Shown: positions 22,317-34,544, counted from the stretch's first letter. The stretch: DNA of 64,000 nt from Diphasiastrum complanatum (GCA_029204225.1 MU831913.1:33108-97107); one strand, 5' to 3'. Notes: generated by a model from the sequence alone, not told the origin. Numbers and translations are program-made.

Positions 22317-22458
22317 ACTATACAAATTGGTTAGGATCAACAAAAGCATCAAGCTTAAACAACCTCCCAAGTTTGGGCACATTCAAATTTGAATGTGCCC
22401 AAACTTGGGAGGTTGTTTAAGCTTGATGCTTTTGTTGATCCTAACCAATTTGTATAGT
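22317..22458. repeat. Perfect 142-bp palindrome
   Basis: The arms of 71 bp (22,317-22,387 and 22,388-22,458) are exact reverse complements with no spacer; the centre is between the two halves of 'aaattt'. The left half is also a direct repeat of 22,224-22,297. That pattern is consistent with a copy-back or template-switch event that made the larger inverted repeat. Confidence 0.97.
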
Positions 22459-22474
22459 AGCCAAGGAGGACAAG

Positions 22475-23612
22475 ATGACCACAAATGATTTGTGGCACAA
22501 GAGGCTTGGTCTTGCTCTAGGCCTTCCAATATTCATGGAAAAAGAGGAAAAAGTTTGTGAAGCATGTGCTTTGGCTAAAGCACATAGGTTGCCTTTCTCT
22601 AACACTATCACTAAGACCACTCACCCTCTTAAGTTGATTCATTTGGATGTACATTTTGCTAGCACAAAGAGCAATGGTAGAGCCACAATGTTTGTAATAT
22701 TGAATGATGAATCCTCTAAGAATCATATTGGCAAAGATATGGTTGAGATCAAAAAGGAGCTTGACAAGGAAAGGAAAGTTGGAAAAGGGGGTACATTTTA
22801 TACTTCGTTTGCTAAGTTTTGTAATAAACTCCCTTTGAATTCTAAAAAATGAATGAAAGGTGTTTGTCATATGTACTTACTCTTGAGTATGCTAGAAGTA
22901 AACATGACATTTTCATTCATAAGTTGAAAGAATTTGACTCAGCGAATCATCCTTGAAGGACACTTATATCTATACAAGAGTATTTGGCCTCATTAGTTTC
23001 AAGTTCAACAAGTATGTAATGCAAATTGCTAGTGGTAAGCAATTGTTGATTAGTCAATTGTGGACTAGTAAATTTGGTATAAATAATCTTGGTGATTGTT
23101 TTGTTGACTTGAAAGATCATATTGAGAAGGAGAACATTCAGGTTTGGAGACTTGAAAACAAAGTCCTTGAGAGTCTTGAAGAAGATCATGGTTTGGATCC
23201 ATGTTTTCATCAGCAACACCAAGAGGGAGTGAGCATGATGAAGAAAAAAGACATCAAGGAGGAAATCGAGAAAAAGCACTTGTCTCAAGGCAAAAGAGAT
23301 CTGAATCTACATCAATATGAAGGTTTGGGTAAAGAGAAAGGAGAATCAAGGAATTTTATCCATATCTCCCTTTACTCATCTTATTTTGTGTTTGATAGAA
23401 AACATGTCATGTATTTGACAAAGTCCTTTGATGATGCTAGTATGAACATTGTTTTTCATCCTATATCTTATGATGATGAAATAGTGATCAATACTACTTT
23501 GATTAGAGTTTTAAATATGTATTCAAAGGCCTCATCTTGTGATCCATTCACTCTTGAATTTCCAAGGAATGAAGACCTTCATTGGAAGGATGCCAAGTTG
23601 GACCACTCATAA
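22475..23612 (+). pseudogene. Copia integrase N-terminus plus unknown downstream ORF, right arm
   Basis: This is the plus-strand counterpart of 21,054-22,287. It keeps DLWHKRLG (with a short deletion before LALGLP), CEACALAKAHRLPFSN and further integrase sequence to about 22,850 (HLDVHFASTKSNGRATMFV). Then comes a 219-codon frame (22,953-23,612) nearly identical to the left-arm unknown ORF. The frame ends by divergence at about 23,603. Confidence 0.7.
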
Positions 23613-24487
23613 ATGCCAAAACGTTCAACCATAAAATCAATGTGCAGATCTGTTGAACAAACAGTGAAACTCTACTTCTACTTTGTTGCAAAATGGACTA
23701 AAATCAGATCCTACACTACTTTACTTGCATAAATTGACAAAACAAGAAACAAGAACTAATCCACAGCATGTTAGAATCAAGAAACTAACCATTCTTTTGA
23801 TTCTTGGACATCCCAAGAACATCAAGAACTAGAATGTTAGAGAATATGCAAGATTTATGCCACATTTCTAGCCTATTTAGTTTACTTGAATTCTGGATCC
23901 TATATTAATCCACAAGAAAACATGAAATCTAATCCACAACTAGGAAAGCAAGAAAACTATTCCACTCTAAATCCACAACCACACACAATATGAATGGAAG
24001 GGCATGATCATAGGGGCATCACTTAAGAAAACCATCATGATCAAGGAGCTCAATTGATGCATCTAACTCATGGAGGCTCTTCTCATTTCAGCATGGAGTT
24101 GATACAATACACAAAAAGCTCCTCTTCACAAAGAGGGAGTCTCTTAAATAAGCAAGAGAGCTCCTTAGGTGGCATCCTAGTGGAATTTTCACATTTCACA
24201 AATTACAAGTGGAATATTGCTCTCCACTAGAGGTCACCATCAAAAGGTGGCTCACTCTACTTTCTTTAAGAGAGGTCTACTTGCATTTATTACATTTGCC
24301 TAGAAATACTTGTTCCGACATGGTCATTCCATCTTTCGGGATTCACAGTTATGGCTTGTTAGTACTAACTAGCATTTCTCGGCTCTCAGTCTTCGTTCAT
24401 CTCGTCTTCTCAGAGACCTCCTCGGTCTAAAGTGAGAGGTGCTCTTGAGTTCCTCTGTCCGAGTATCTTAGGGATTCGTTAGAATCA
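23613..24487. other. Non-coding, LTR-like AT-rich DNA
   Basis: No gene seen. The text resembles copia LTR sequence in composition, but no termini were identified. Confidence 0.4.
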
Positions 24488-24655
24488 GCCAACACTTTGG
24501 TTCATTTGATCAAATCTGTGTGCCTAATGTGGAGTTAAATGCCAAATTTGCTAGTTTTGGTAACTAGTCTTGATTCTAGCTCATAGTTTGGATCTAGATC
24601 TTTTATTTGTGCATCCTTTATCACTTTTAGGATTCATTTTGCTGTAAAATTTTGT

Positions 24656-24840
24656 CACTGTTGTTGTGTCGCCGATGTAGCATAGGGGTCCGTCGCTGGG
24701 AGCGGCAACCTCGCCTTCACCTGCATAGCAAGAAGAGAGAGAGAGGATAAAGAGAGTGGAGAGAGGGAGAGAGAGAACGCCTAGGTTGAGAAAGGCTTTG
24801 GGGGCTCGAGCGCCTGCCCAAAGCTATTCTATCCCAACGT

Positions 24841-24911
<71 letters not shown>

Positions 24912-25198
24912 AACCAAGAGAGTTTTATTAGAATGAGAATGGAAGATGATACAATACAAAGGAAATGGCTCCCTCTTATAGATTTTAGAGGTGAGCCTCC
25001 TTCACTCTCATTGGCCACTTCATTTGGACAAGGATTATAATCCAAGCCTTTAAAATAAACACAGCTTAAATCTATTGGTGCTAAGAAAGCACAAGGGCAC
25101 TCACATGATTCATGTGAGTTTTAAGTTGAACCTTTTTAGCTTTCTTATTTGCAACTTGACTTAGGGCCTCTAATGTCATTTTAGAGTTTTAAGCCCCT
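24656..25198 (-). mobile_element. LTR-like or leader sequence with (GA)n tract
   Basis: Read on the minus strand this looks like a retroelement promoter/LTR. It has 'ctataagaggg' (TATA-like) near 24,975, 'ctaataaaact' (polyadenylation-like) near 24,927 and then a (CT)n run (24,843-24,905 as GA). A second CT-rich stretch, with 'gctatgcag' before 'gtgaaggcg', follows. Exact ends are not clear. Confidence 0.4.
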
Positions 25199-26718
25199 AG
25201 TCTCTTATTCCTAGGAATTACAACTTGCTACTTGTGCTAGGTTGGGCTTACACGCGCATGATGCCAATGCCCTCGCACTTATTACCCTACTTACAATGTA
25301 CTGTGGTGAGGCCCACTAGGTAAAGCTTGGCCAACAGTATTTTAAGTGGTGGGACCCACTTGTTTATTAATGTGTAGGAATTACCCACAACCGGGTCCAC
25401 GACCCAAAGTAGTGCTGGTCCCTCGGCACTAAGCTGCAATTGTCGTGAAGGGGCGTTGTTGTTGGTTCTTTTATTGCTGGGACATGGGTGCTCCAGGAAA
25501 AGCGTGGATAAAATTCGCTTACGTAAAATCTGAGGCTTTATTGAATGATGGCGATCAGGCAAGAACTGGGACTTGTCAGATTTTCAATAATACCCATAAG
25601 GGTCTGGTGGCCATTCTGAATAACCTTGTTCATTGACAATTGGGTAGTTGAGGTATGCCATCGGAAGATCCCAAGATAAATCTTGCTGATATAATGGATC
25701 CTCATAGATTGGCGCAACTGGTCCCAATGTCATGGACTCTCCAAAATCATAATGTGGATATGACGTGCTTGCTTGATGCTCTTGTCTGTCCAAGTATTCG
25801 AAGTATGCATCAACATGACGACTTTCCTCAGCAGTCAATATTATAGATTTAGGACAAGACTTTGTCATTGTAGGTGCTAATTCTTGCTGTACAATTGGCC
25901 GTTTTGGGCTTGGATTCCCTGGATTTGGCCTTTGAAGAATGGATATATCCCAAATTGGCGTTGATTTGGGAGTCTGTTGAATTGTGGAACAATAAGACTT
26001 TGGTTGAATCTTGCTCGTTGAGGGGCAATCATCAACTTTAGTCTTCTCTTGGTCATTGCACTTCCTCGTTGAAGGCTGCGTGATGGCACTATTCCTTGGA
26101 TCTTGTGTTGAATTGTCTTCAAGTTGCTCTGTTGACGCTAGTCCCCTTTGTAATTCATCACTAAAAATTCTTTGTAGTGATTGCGCCAAGAGACTTGGTA
26201 AAATCCGTTGAACTTCATCGGATGTCAATTTCTTGACTTTCTCAGTTACCATTGGGATGATGGATTCTACCATCTCTGTATTCTGTGATAATTTTACTTG
26301 TTTGCCCGAGGGTATCTTTGCGTACTTTGGGAATTTTGCCAGATTGTCCTCTTCGTCACTCGTTTCATAACCCGGTGGCACTAAGATTTTTCTTTTGTAG
26401 TATGTTTGAGGTGGAAGGGTTACCCCAGGTGCATGTCGATCTACATAGGCCAAATGCCTCCTGGCTATTTGTGAATTTCTTATCGGAAAATCTCGGTGTA
26501 GATGATTAACTCCACATTGTGAACACGAGGGATCAAAAGTCTCTTATTCCCAGGAATTACAACTTGCTACTTGTGCTGGGTTGGGCTTACACGGTGCCCT
26601 CGCACTTATTACCCTACTTACAATGTACTATGGCGGGGCCCACTAGGTAAGGCTTGTCCAACAATATTTTAAGTGGTGGGACCCACTTGTTTATTATTGT
26701 GCAAGAAATACCCACAAC
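25199..26718 (-). mobile_element. 1.5-kb unit with ~190-bp direct terminal repeats
   Basis: Bases 25,199-25,391 and 26,538-26,718 are direct repeats, from 'agtctcttattcc' to 'acccacaac'. They differ by an indel ('cgcgcatgatgccaat' region) and scattered substitutions. They flank a single minus-strand ORF. The repeats do not have clean TG...CA ends and I see no standard primer-binding site, so calling this an LTR element is tentative. Confidence 0.55.
25584..26453 (-). CDS. Unclassified ~290-aa protein, gag-like
   Basis: An unbroken minus-strand frame of 289 codons is open further upstream to about 26,535. In that extension a CSQCGVNHLHRD stretch resembles a retroelement zinc knuckle lacking its last Cys. 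The start at 26,453 is one choice (AYVDRHAPGVTLPPQTYYKR follows). The middle is rich in Ser, Gln and charged residues (ESIIPMVTEKVKKLTSDEVQ). The end is Tyr/Pro-rich (SEWPPDPYGYY). No protease, RT or integrase is present. The position between direct repeats and the knuckle-like motif suggest the 3' part of a gag or coat-type protein from a retroelement or pararetrovirus-like sequence; the family is not identified. Confidence 0.45.
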   Translation of the reverse strand: MAYVDRHAPGVTLPPQTYYKRKILVPPGYETSDEEDNLAKFPKYAKIPSGKQVKLSQNTEMVESIIPMVTEKVKKLTSDEVQRILPSLLAQSLQRIFSDELQRGLASTEQLEDNSTQDPRNSAITQPSTRKCNDQEKTKVDDCPSTSKIQPKSYCSTIQQTPKSTPIWDISILQRPNPGNPSPKRPIVQQELAPTMTKSCPKSIILTAEESRHVDAYFEYLDRQEHQASTSYPHYDFGESMTLGPVAPIYEDPLYQQDLSWDLPMAYLNYPIVNEQGYSEWPPDPYGYY

Positions 26719-27549
26719 AACTGTTCACCTGTTTAATAGCAAGGCCATCGGTGAGACGTGCAGACGCTGATTCGAGATGAGAGACCCTAGTTTCCACCCT
26801 ACTATGGAGTTCACACAGAGTTAATCTGCGTGTGAGCTAAGACCGTTGGAATCTTTAGGGGATTTTGCTTCCTTTGAATGCTATTGGAACACATTTGCTG
26901 TCCTGAACAGGAAAGTCTCCATTCAGGCTGTTGTTGATGCATACAATTCTGAAAAAGAGTTTCTAGATGCGTGTGGGCGTGTGGAATGGGGATCGGATAG
27001 CAGATGGCCCAGGACAGGACGCAAACCTACCAAATCTCTCTGTCTCTCTCTCTCTTGTTCCCAATTCTAGCCTATGCCAAGATCTAAGTTTAGTGAACAT
27101 TCATTATGTCCACGTGTCATGCTGTCCACCGTCGATATGCATAAAAATGAATGGCTAGATTTTCATGCTCCTTTAGTAAGTTTATCTGTGCACGTGGGAA
27201 ATCGTAAATGTCCGCTCTCTGTGAGTTGGTGGTTCCTCATGCTTGCCATGTGTTTCTGCTCGTTTGCATGTTTTTCTGGTCCTTTGCAAGCAATCTTTCA
27301 GTTTGGCATCAAGTATAGATATGAAAACAGCATGTTCAGCGCAAATAGTAGTTACAATCTGCTTGCTGTGTCTCTTTAGTCGTGATTGTTGGAGTTCGAG
27401 TAGTACAAGCGTTGGGGTCGAGAGGTCGTATCAGAGATTGTTTATTCAAAAAATTTGTGGGCAATTTTTTTTAAACTTCTGAACGGATTGATTTGTGTAA
27501 GAAACCATAGGTAAGCATCACGAAATACTATTTTCCTGTTTTTCGATCA

Positions 27550-27669
27550 AACGAGGTAGCAGGAAAAAGTTTTTTCTCAGTGATCACCAAACCAGGTAGC
27601 AGAAAAAAGTTCCTTCTCAACGATTACTAAACGAGACAACAGAAAGAACTTTCTTCCCACCGATTACTC
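27550..27669. repeat. Three degenerate 40-bp tandem repeats
   Basis: Units start at 27,550, 27,590 and 27,630. Each contains 'aac.ag', 'agcaga.aaaagtt', 'cttctca' and 'gatta.c', with divergence rising from unit 1 to unit 3. Confidence 0.8.
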
Positions 27670-28460
27670 TTGCAGGCAGTCTACACATACTGTGTGTGTT
27701 TGGTTGCGATCGTTGGAGTTGAGAGCTCGTATCAGCGATTGTTTATTCAACAAACTTGTCGACGATCTTTCTTGAACTTCTGAACACAACGATCTGTTTC
27801 AACATTCCTTTTCTCATGTGTGGCCATTTATATTAGTTCTCTGTTTAGGCACATAGCCATGTGGCATGTTCTAGAGTGTAAGATTACATGGAAATTGAAG
27901 GCTATGATTTCATAGCCCCTAAGTCATAATTAGAAAGTTTTGCATGTGCAGCACAGGAGCGGAAGCCTTCAATCTATTGCAGGTTGGCATGGTGTTGAGA
28001 AATATGGTGAATTTGTTGATGTGAGCTGTTCAAACACACGTCTGAAGCTGTTTCTAATCATATGCACCTGAAACGAACTAGGCGCCTACAGTCGTCTGGT
28101 CAGTACATACCATCTACTTATGATTTCCATTAAAGAAAGCATTTGCATGATATATAGAGCAAGATGCCTAGCATATGTTGACCAAAGTATTAGGAAATTA
28201 TCCTCCACAGACATACTGCGCAAAGATTTACCTAATTCTCTGTTGAGATCTCCTAGTGAATACAACTGCACATGACCCTGGTTGATTTGAAACATGAATT
28301 GCTTGTTTTGTCTGTCTCTAATTGGAGGTGAAAGTTTTTTGCTTTTCTTTGCTTAGTTCTGCAGCGGAGCCCGAATTGCGCATCAGTTGCTGCTTGTTTG
28401 GCTTTTTAATCGACTTTTTTTGGTTTGTCTTTTATTGGAGGTGAAGGCTTTTTGCTTTTC

Positions 28461-28544
28461 ATATCTAAGGTGTTAATCATCAAGTCTAATTAGATGTTCA
28501 TGCACTATAATATCTAAGGTGTTAATCATCAAGTCTAATTAGAT
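28461..28544. repeat. 49-bp-period tandem duplication
   Basis: The block 'atatctaaggtgttaatcat', continuing to 'ctaattagat', occurs at 28,461-28,495 and 28,510-28,544. Confidence 0.9.
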
Positions 28545-28751
28545 TTTGGTGGCAGTTTCTTCATTTGAGTCTGTGCTATAAAACAATAGAGTTTTGGGTA
28601 TTAATGCTAGAAGCAATTGCATGGTTGGGATTAGGAGACAAGGATGCCTTTCTCTATAATGGTGTTTGAAGCTCTATTGCCTTTATATGATTGTAATTCA
28701 TCACTCCTCCTCACCTTCTAGATTAGCCCATCTATTATGCAGTCTTGATCC

Positions 28752-31700
28752 AAACCAAGAAAATGTTTTAGTATGACAAAAACTTAGAAAAAACAAGAGT
28801 TTGCAAAATGAACGCGATATGAATCACTGTAGGGATGATCTACCTTCTTTGTAGTATATGATGTAAATTCACCAAACTTCACTTGCATATATCATTCAAC
28901 TTTCAAGAGCTCTATTGACTTTTCCCAAAAGATGAGTACAAGTTATTTATATCCATTTCACATTCATAAAATAATGGCAATTAGATGCGAACGATCTTTT
29001 CTTTGGAAAACTTCAAAGTTTCATACTGCGAAATTGTACGGAGACAGACATAATCTCCTTCTTAAAAAATTTGAAGAGGACAATTGCTACCTCTTCATTG
29101 GCAACATGCCAACAATACAATACTAACAATTCTAACTTATAACATCTACTAACAATGTGGAAAAGGTTGTTCGCATCCAATCGACATTATTTCATCATTT
29201 TAAAATGGATATATTATGATTGTTCGTATCTTACACGTCTTAAGATGCAAAAGGATCACAAATGTATGTATAGTGAGATCACATAGAAGCATGAATAAAC
29301 ATATATAATTGAAATTTAATTTACAGCAGAATCACATACGTTTGTATACTCATAAATAGATAGAATTGTTGTGCCTTGTAGATTGCCACATGTATTGAGC
29401 AATAGGACATGGATCGTGTCTCTACTGGATTCGAACATTCATGCACATACGATTTGGTGGCAAATGAGATGCATGATGCCCCACAATTGTTGTATTTATT
29501 TTCTACAAAACAATTTAGAGTACTTCATGATATTTTGTGAAGGTTTTTTTGATCTTTTTAATCCTCTTGCTTTTCAATATTTGCTTTTTAATCTTATTGA
29601 TGGCGATTATATGTGCACACAATTGTAATCCAAGGTACTTTAATTTTCAATTTTTAATATTGCTTTTCCATGTTTGTTCTTATTCTAGATTCATTTTTGG
29701 TGTGCAACTATTTATTTTCCTATGTGCTATTGATGAATCTCTAATATCTATTTTTGTGTCGATAATTACTGATTTCTCCTTGGTGCACAACTATTCATTT
29801 ACCTAGTTTTTTTTTATGAATGTATAACTACTATGGTTGTTTGTTGCATGGTTAGTCTCCAATTCGTGGTTATTCTGAATTCATTTCCGATTCACAGCTA
29901 TTTAGTTCGCTATGTGCTATTGATGAATCTTAATAACCATTTCTGTACCTGATAATTATTGATTCATCTTTGGTGCACAACTATTCACTTAGTTAGGTGC
30001 TATTGATGAATCTATAACTAGCATGGTTGTTTGTTGCATGATTACTTTTCAGTTTCTGATTATTCTAAATTCATTTTTGGTGTGCGGCCATTTACTTGTC
30101 TAGGTGTTACTCATGAGTTTCCAATAATCCTTTCTATACCTGATAATTGTCGATTCGTTTTTGGTGCATGGCCATTCATTTGGATAAGTGCTATTGATGA
30201 ATGCATAATTATCATGGTTGTTTATTGCATGTTTACTATTTAAGAATCATGTGCATTCTATGACTGTGTTGCCTGAAGATTTTAAAATTATATAAATGCT
30301 TCAATTTTAACATTTTTACTATATGTTTTTATTTTTAGCCTATGCCATGAGCAACGTTTCCTCAACGTTGAGGCTATCCACGTGGCATCCGGTTGTTGGC
30401 CCTACAACATTAAGGCTATGCTAATCATGCTAATCACGTGCCATTATTTTGTTGGCCCTGCTCTTCTTGGGCATTCACCTGGGGACAAAAGCTATTCTTC
30501 ACCAATTGATGATATGTTAGCATCATGTTCATTTGAGGACAAAAGCTATTTCCCAGTTTTGCAAAACATTTTCATTAATGATGTTATTGGACGTGCACAC
30601 AAAGGCCACATGAATCATTATGTGGTCATCGTGATTCTATCATGCTGCACGCGATAATGTGATAAGTGATAACAATCAGAGCACAACCTCTATCTTGCTG
30701 CTGAGACACTGAGACAAAGTACAACCTGTATTTTGTTGCTCAGACATACGCTTGCATCTGCTGAAGAGATCGTGTTGCTGAAGAGATCATGTTGCAAGGA
30801 GGTATTACTACATAGAACAATTGAATCACTGAAAGGCTCATCATCATTGTCATCCTATTCATCGAGTTGCCTAGTAAAAAAGATATTTAATTATATGTAA
30901 TTTGCTATTTTTAATAGTTGTTCTGCAATCAAATTTGTTATTGTGAATTCAATATTTCGGCATTAGTAACCATTAAGTTTTTCCAAAAAAAATATCGGCG
31001 ACTAAAGAAGAATTCTTCTCAAATTTTTACGTATATCTATTTAATGATCAATAGGTGGTTTCAACAACATTCAGTTACAAGAAGTTCTTTGTAATGGCGA
31101 TGTGCTATTGATGAATCTCCATAACCATTTCTGTACCTGATAATTATTGATACATCTTTGGTGCATGTTCATAGAGTATGAACTCTTGGTCCATAGATTA
31201 ATAATCCGAATACTGCATATAGCAATAGGCTATTATAAGCAGCCAAAAATCTTGCGGTTGGATTGAGCCTAGTGGGCAAAATTTCCTCCAAGCGACTTCG
31301 CTGAATTCACAACAACAATTGAATTGTAGAAAGTGTGAACTAGTTGAGAGACAAAAATGTATGATTGTCGATGAGACCGATTGACTGGAGCTGGTTTATT
31401 GAATTTGTGTGGCGTTTAAATTCAATCTTAATAAAGTCTAGGTTCTGGCTTTAGAGATGCCAAAAAATAGTTCAACATCTTTACGTCCTCTCCGATTTGA
31501 AGTTGGAGTAGAAAATCAAAATTTGATTGAGCTTACGTTCCATCCTTTGGGTCTTGCTCTCCAATTTCTTTCTTTTTAATTTAGAATATTTTTTATTTTG
31601 TTTTTTTCGTCTTTTGAGATCTCTAAGTACAGATCTTCGAACTTTTTCTTGTCGCAACTCTGCGCTTGACCAATTTTTGCATGCGCATTGAGAGTGATGA

Positions 31701-34154
31701 GCAGTGAATTCGATCAAAACCAAGAAAATGTTTCAGTATGACAAAAACTTGAAATACTAAGAATTTGCAAAATGAACAAGATATGAATCACATAGGCATG
31801 ATCTACCTTCTTTGTAATATATGATGTAAATTCCCAAAACTTCACTTGCATATATCATTCAACTTTGAAAAGCTCTACTAACTTTTTCTAGAAGATGAGT
31901 ACAAGTTATTTATATGCCTTTCACATTGGTAAAATAATGTCAATTAGATGCGAACGATCTTTTATTTGGCAAACGAAAAAATCAAATTTCATACTGTAAA
32001 ATCCTCCTTTTTGAAAACTTTGAAGAAAACAATTGCCACCTCTTCATGGCAACATGCCAACAACACAATACTAACATTTCTAACTTATAACAACTACTAA
32101 CAATGTGGAAAAGGCTGTTCGCATCCAATCGACATTATTTCATCATTTTAAAATGGATATATTACGATTGTCCGTATCTTATACATCTTCACATGCAAAA
32201 GGATTACAAATGTATGTATCATGAGATCACATACAACTGTGAATAAACACATATCATTCAAATTTTATTTACAACATAATCACATAGCTTTGTATAATCA
32301 TAAATAGATCGAATTGTTGTGTCTTGTAGATTGTCATATGTATTGAGCAATATGACATGGGTCATGTTTCTATTAAATTCTAACACAACTTAGAATATTT
32401 CATGATATTTTGTGAATGTTTTTTAATCCTCTTGCTTCCTAATGTTTGTTTTTTAATCTTATTGATGGCGATTATATTTGCACGCATTTGTAATCCAACG
32501 TAGTTTAATTTTCAATTTCCTATATTTGTATTTATTCTATATTCATTTTTTTTGCGTGGCTATTTATTTTATTATGTGCTATTGATGAATTTTTAATACC
32601 CACTTTTGTGTCGATAATTATTGATTCATCTTTGTGAACAACTACTCATTTACCTAGCTGTTTTTGATGAATGTATAACTACTATGGTTGTTTGTTGCAT
32701 GGTTAGTCACCAATTCCTGATTCTTTTGAATTCATTTCTGGTTCACGGCTATTCACGTGGCTATGTGCTATTGATGAATCTCGATGACCATTTGTGTACT
32801 TGATAATTATTGATTCTTTTTTGGTGCATGACTATTTACTTGATTAGGTGCTATTGATGAATCTATAACTATCGTGGTTGTTTGTTGCATGATTACTCTT
32901 CAGTTTCTGATTATTCACGAGCATTTACCTGACTAGGTACTACTCATGAATTTTCAATAATCTTTTCTATACTTGCTAATTGTCGATTCATTTTTGGTGC
33001 ATGGCCATTCATTTAGGTAGGTGCTATTGATGAATGCACAATTATCATAGTTGTCTGTTGCATATTTATTATTTAAGAATTGTGTGCATTCTATGACTGT
33101 GTTGCCTAAAGAATTTAAAAATATATAAATGTTTCAATCTTAATATTTTTTAATATATGTTTCTGTTTTTGTATGTGATTTACTACATTTCAAATTTTGT
33201 AATTCATATTTCAATTACAACACATGCTTACAATTTCATATATCTAGTATTATCAACTCATTAACTTTTTATGATTCGTAATAACTTAATTTTGATTTAT
33301 GAAGTGGGCTTTATTACGAAGCTAGGTTTGTAAATTATTATTCCTAACTACTAAAAAGGATTTTTTACTATATGCAATTTGTTATTTTAACAGTTGTTCT
33401 GCAATCAAATTTGTTATTGTAAATTCAATATTTTGGCATTAATAACCGTTAGGATTTTCTGCAAAAATTATCGGCGACTAAAGAAAATTTAACACATCTT
33501 TGTTGCATAATTGTTTACTAGTTAGGTGTTATTGATAAATCTATAACTACAATGGTTTTGTTGCAAAATTACTCTTTAGTTCTTGATTATTCTAAATTCA
33601 TTTTTGGCGCGTGGCCATTTACTTGACTAAGTGCTACTCATGAGTTTCTAGTAATTTTTGGTATGCTTGATAATTGTCAATTTATTTTTTATGCATGGCC
33701 ATGCATTTAGGTAGATGCTATTGATGAATGCATAATTATCATGATTGCATATTTATTATTTAAGAATTGGGCGCATCCTATGACTGTGTTGCTTAAAGAT
33801 TTTAAAATTATATAAATGTTTCAATTTTAACATTTTTAGTATATGTTTTTATTTTTGTACCTGATTTAGTACATTTCAATTTTGTATTTTATATTTTAAT
33901 TACAACAAATACTTGCAATTTCATATTTATGATATTATGAACTCATTAACTTTTTTGTGATTTGTAGTAACTTAATTGTAATTCATAAACTGGGCTTTAT
34001 TACGAGGCCGAGTCTGTAAATTGTTATTCTTAAGTAGTAAAAAGATTTTTTATTATTTTCAATTTGTTGTTTTAATAGTTGTTCTGCAATCAAATTTTTT
34101 ATTGTAAATTCAATATTTCGGCATTAGTAACCGTTAGGTTTTTCCGCAGAAATT
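28752..34154 (+). repeat. Three nested copies of an AT-rich upstream module
   Basis: Copy A runs 28,752 to about 31,090, copy B 31,716-33,492 and copy C 33,496-34,154, where it leads into the ORF. Copies A and B share their starts ('aaaccaagaaaatgttt'). All three share the last ~600 bp. In A and B the sequence at the ORF start reads ATCGGCGACTAAAG (30,994 and 33,470), which has no ATG and an immediate stop. Copy C reads ATGGGCGAGCAAAA (34,155). Copy A even retains ~90 bp of the decayed ORF. Within each copy are ~115-bp subrepeats around 'gtgctattgatgaat' and 'catggttgtttgttgcatg'. Copy A also carries a private ~550-bp segment (30,340-30,885). Confidence 0.85.
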
Positions 34155-34520
34155 ATGGGCGAGCAAAAAAAAATTCTTCTCAGATCTTTACGTATATCAG
34201 TTTGCCAATTAATAAGTGATTTCAACAACACTGAATCACAAGAAGTTGTTTGTAATGAAGCTCGTGTGAGAGCACTTGCAAACAAAATAATTCAAGCGAC
34301 ATGTAAAAAATATAACTCCAATGAAGAAAAAGTCATAAAAAATATTGTTAGTTTCATTGAAAATGTTAATAAATGTCTTCAGGACTTGGGAGATAAAGTT
34401 CCCTCGGGGATAGATAGAACTAAATTAGAATGTTGGGACAAGTGGTGGAGAATACAGAAAGAAAAAAATAAAAGAGCTAAACACATCGAGTCACAAATTG
34501 TGTTATCAAAAAAAATGTGA
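34155..34520 (+). CDS. Unknown 121-aa protein upstream of PIF1 helicase
   Basis: This ORF starts at ATG 34,155, just after an intron-like acceptor ('tttttccgcag'). It encodes a lysine-rich, probably helical protein (EKVIKNIVSFIENVNKCLQD, then LECWDKWWRIQKEKNKRAKH). No family is recognised. Two upstream module copies contain its degraded start. It is the first ORF of a plus-strand cluster with the PIF1 helicase and the GIY-YIG nuclease and has the same AT-rich composition. It may be an N-terminal exon of a larger protein or a separate small protein of the element. Confidence 0.5.
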   Translation: MGEQKKILLRSLRISVCQLISDFNNTESQEVVCNEARVRALANKIIQATCKKYNSNEEKVIKNIVSFIENVNKCLQDLGDKVPSGIDRTKLECWDKWWRIQKEKNKRAKHIESQIVLSKKM

Positions 34521-34544
34521 TTAGAACATCAATGCCATTCACAT

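Larger units (their letters stand above)
20068..24655. repeat. Large inverted repeat of copia-derived sequence
   Basis: The inner arms are 21,135-22,387 and 22,388-23,603, in opposite orientation. Proteins encoded on the minus strand in the left arm reappear nearly identically on the plus strand in the right arm. The right arm keeps ~170 bp of integrase sequence missing on the left. Between the arms and the outer repeats the two sides differ (20,240-21,134 and 23,604-24,487). A second pair, 20,068-20,240 and 24,488-24,655, is inverted again. The centre is the perfect palindrome at 22,317-22,458. A transcript would form a long double-stranded RNA. Confidence 0.9.
26730..28751. other. No clear gene; several small repeats
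   Basis: A 74-codon + frame (26,846-27,070, SLGDFASFECYWNTFAVLNR) is coding-like but not recognised and could be an exon remnant. A ~75-bp block at 27,410-27,485 recurs at 27,710-27,790. Other small tandem repeats are listed separately. No transposon ends were found. Confidence 0.4.

Noticed and set aside
31481-31723. 80-codon basic minus-strand frame (KRRKKQNKKYSKLKRKK)
   Set aside because: Low complexity, lies between repeat modules, no recognisable family; too weak to annotate as a gene.
28752-34154. CRISPR-like or satellite array
   Set aside because: The ~115-bp subrepeats are diverged, lack uniform spacers and belong to a plant element's upstream module.
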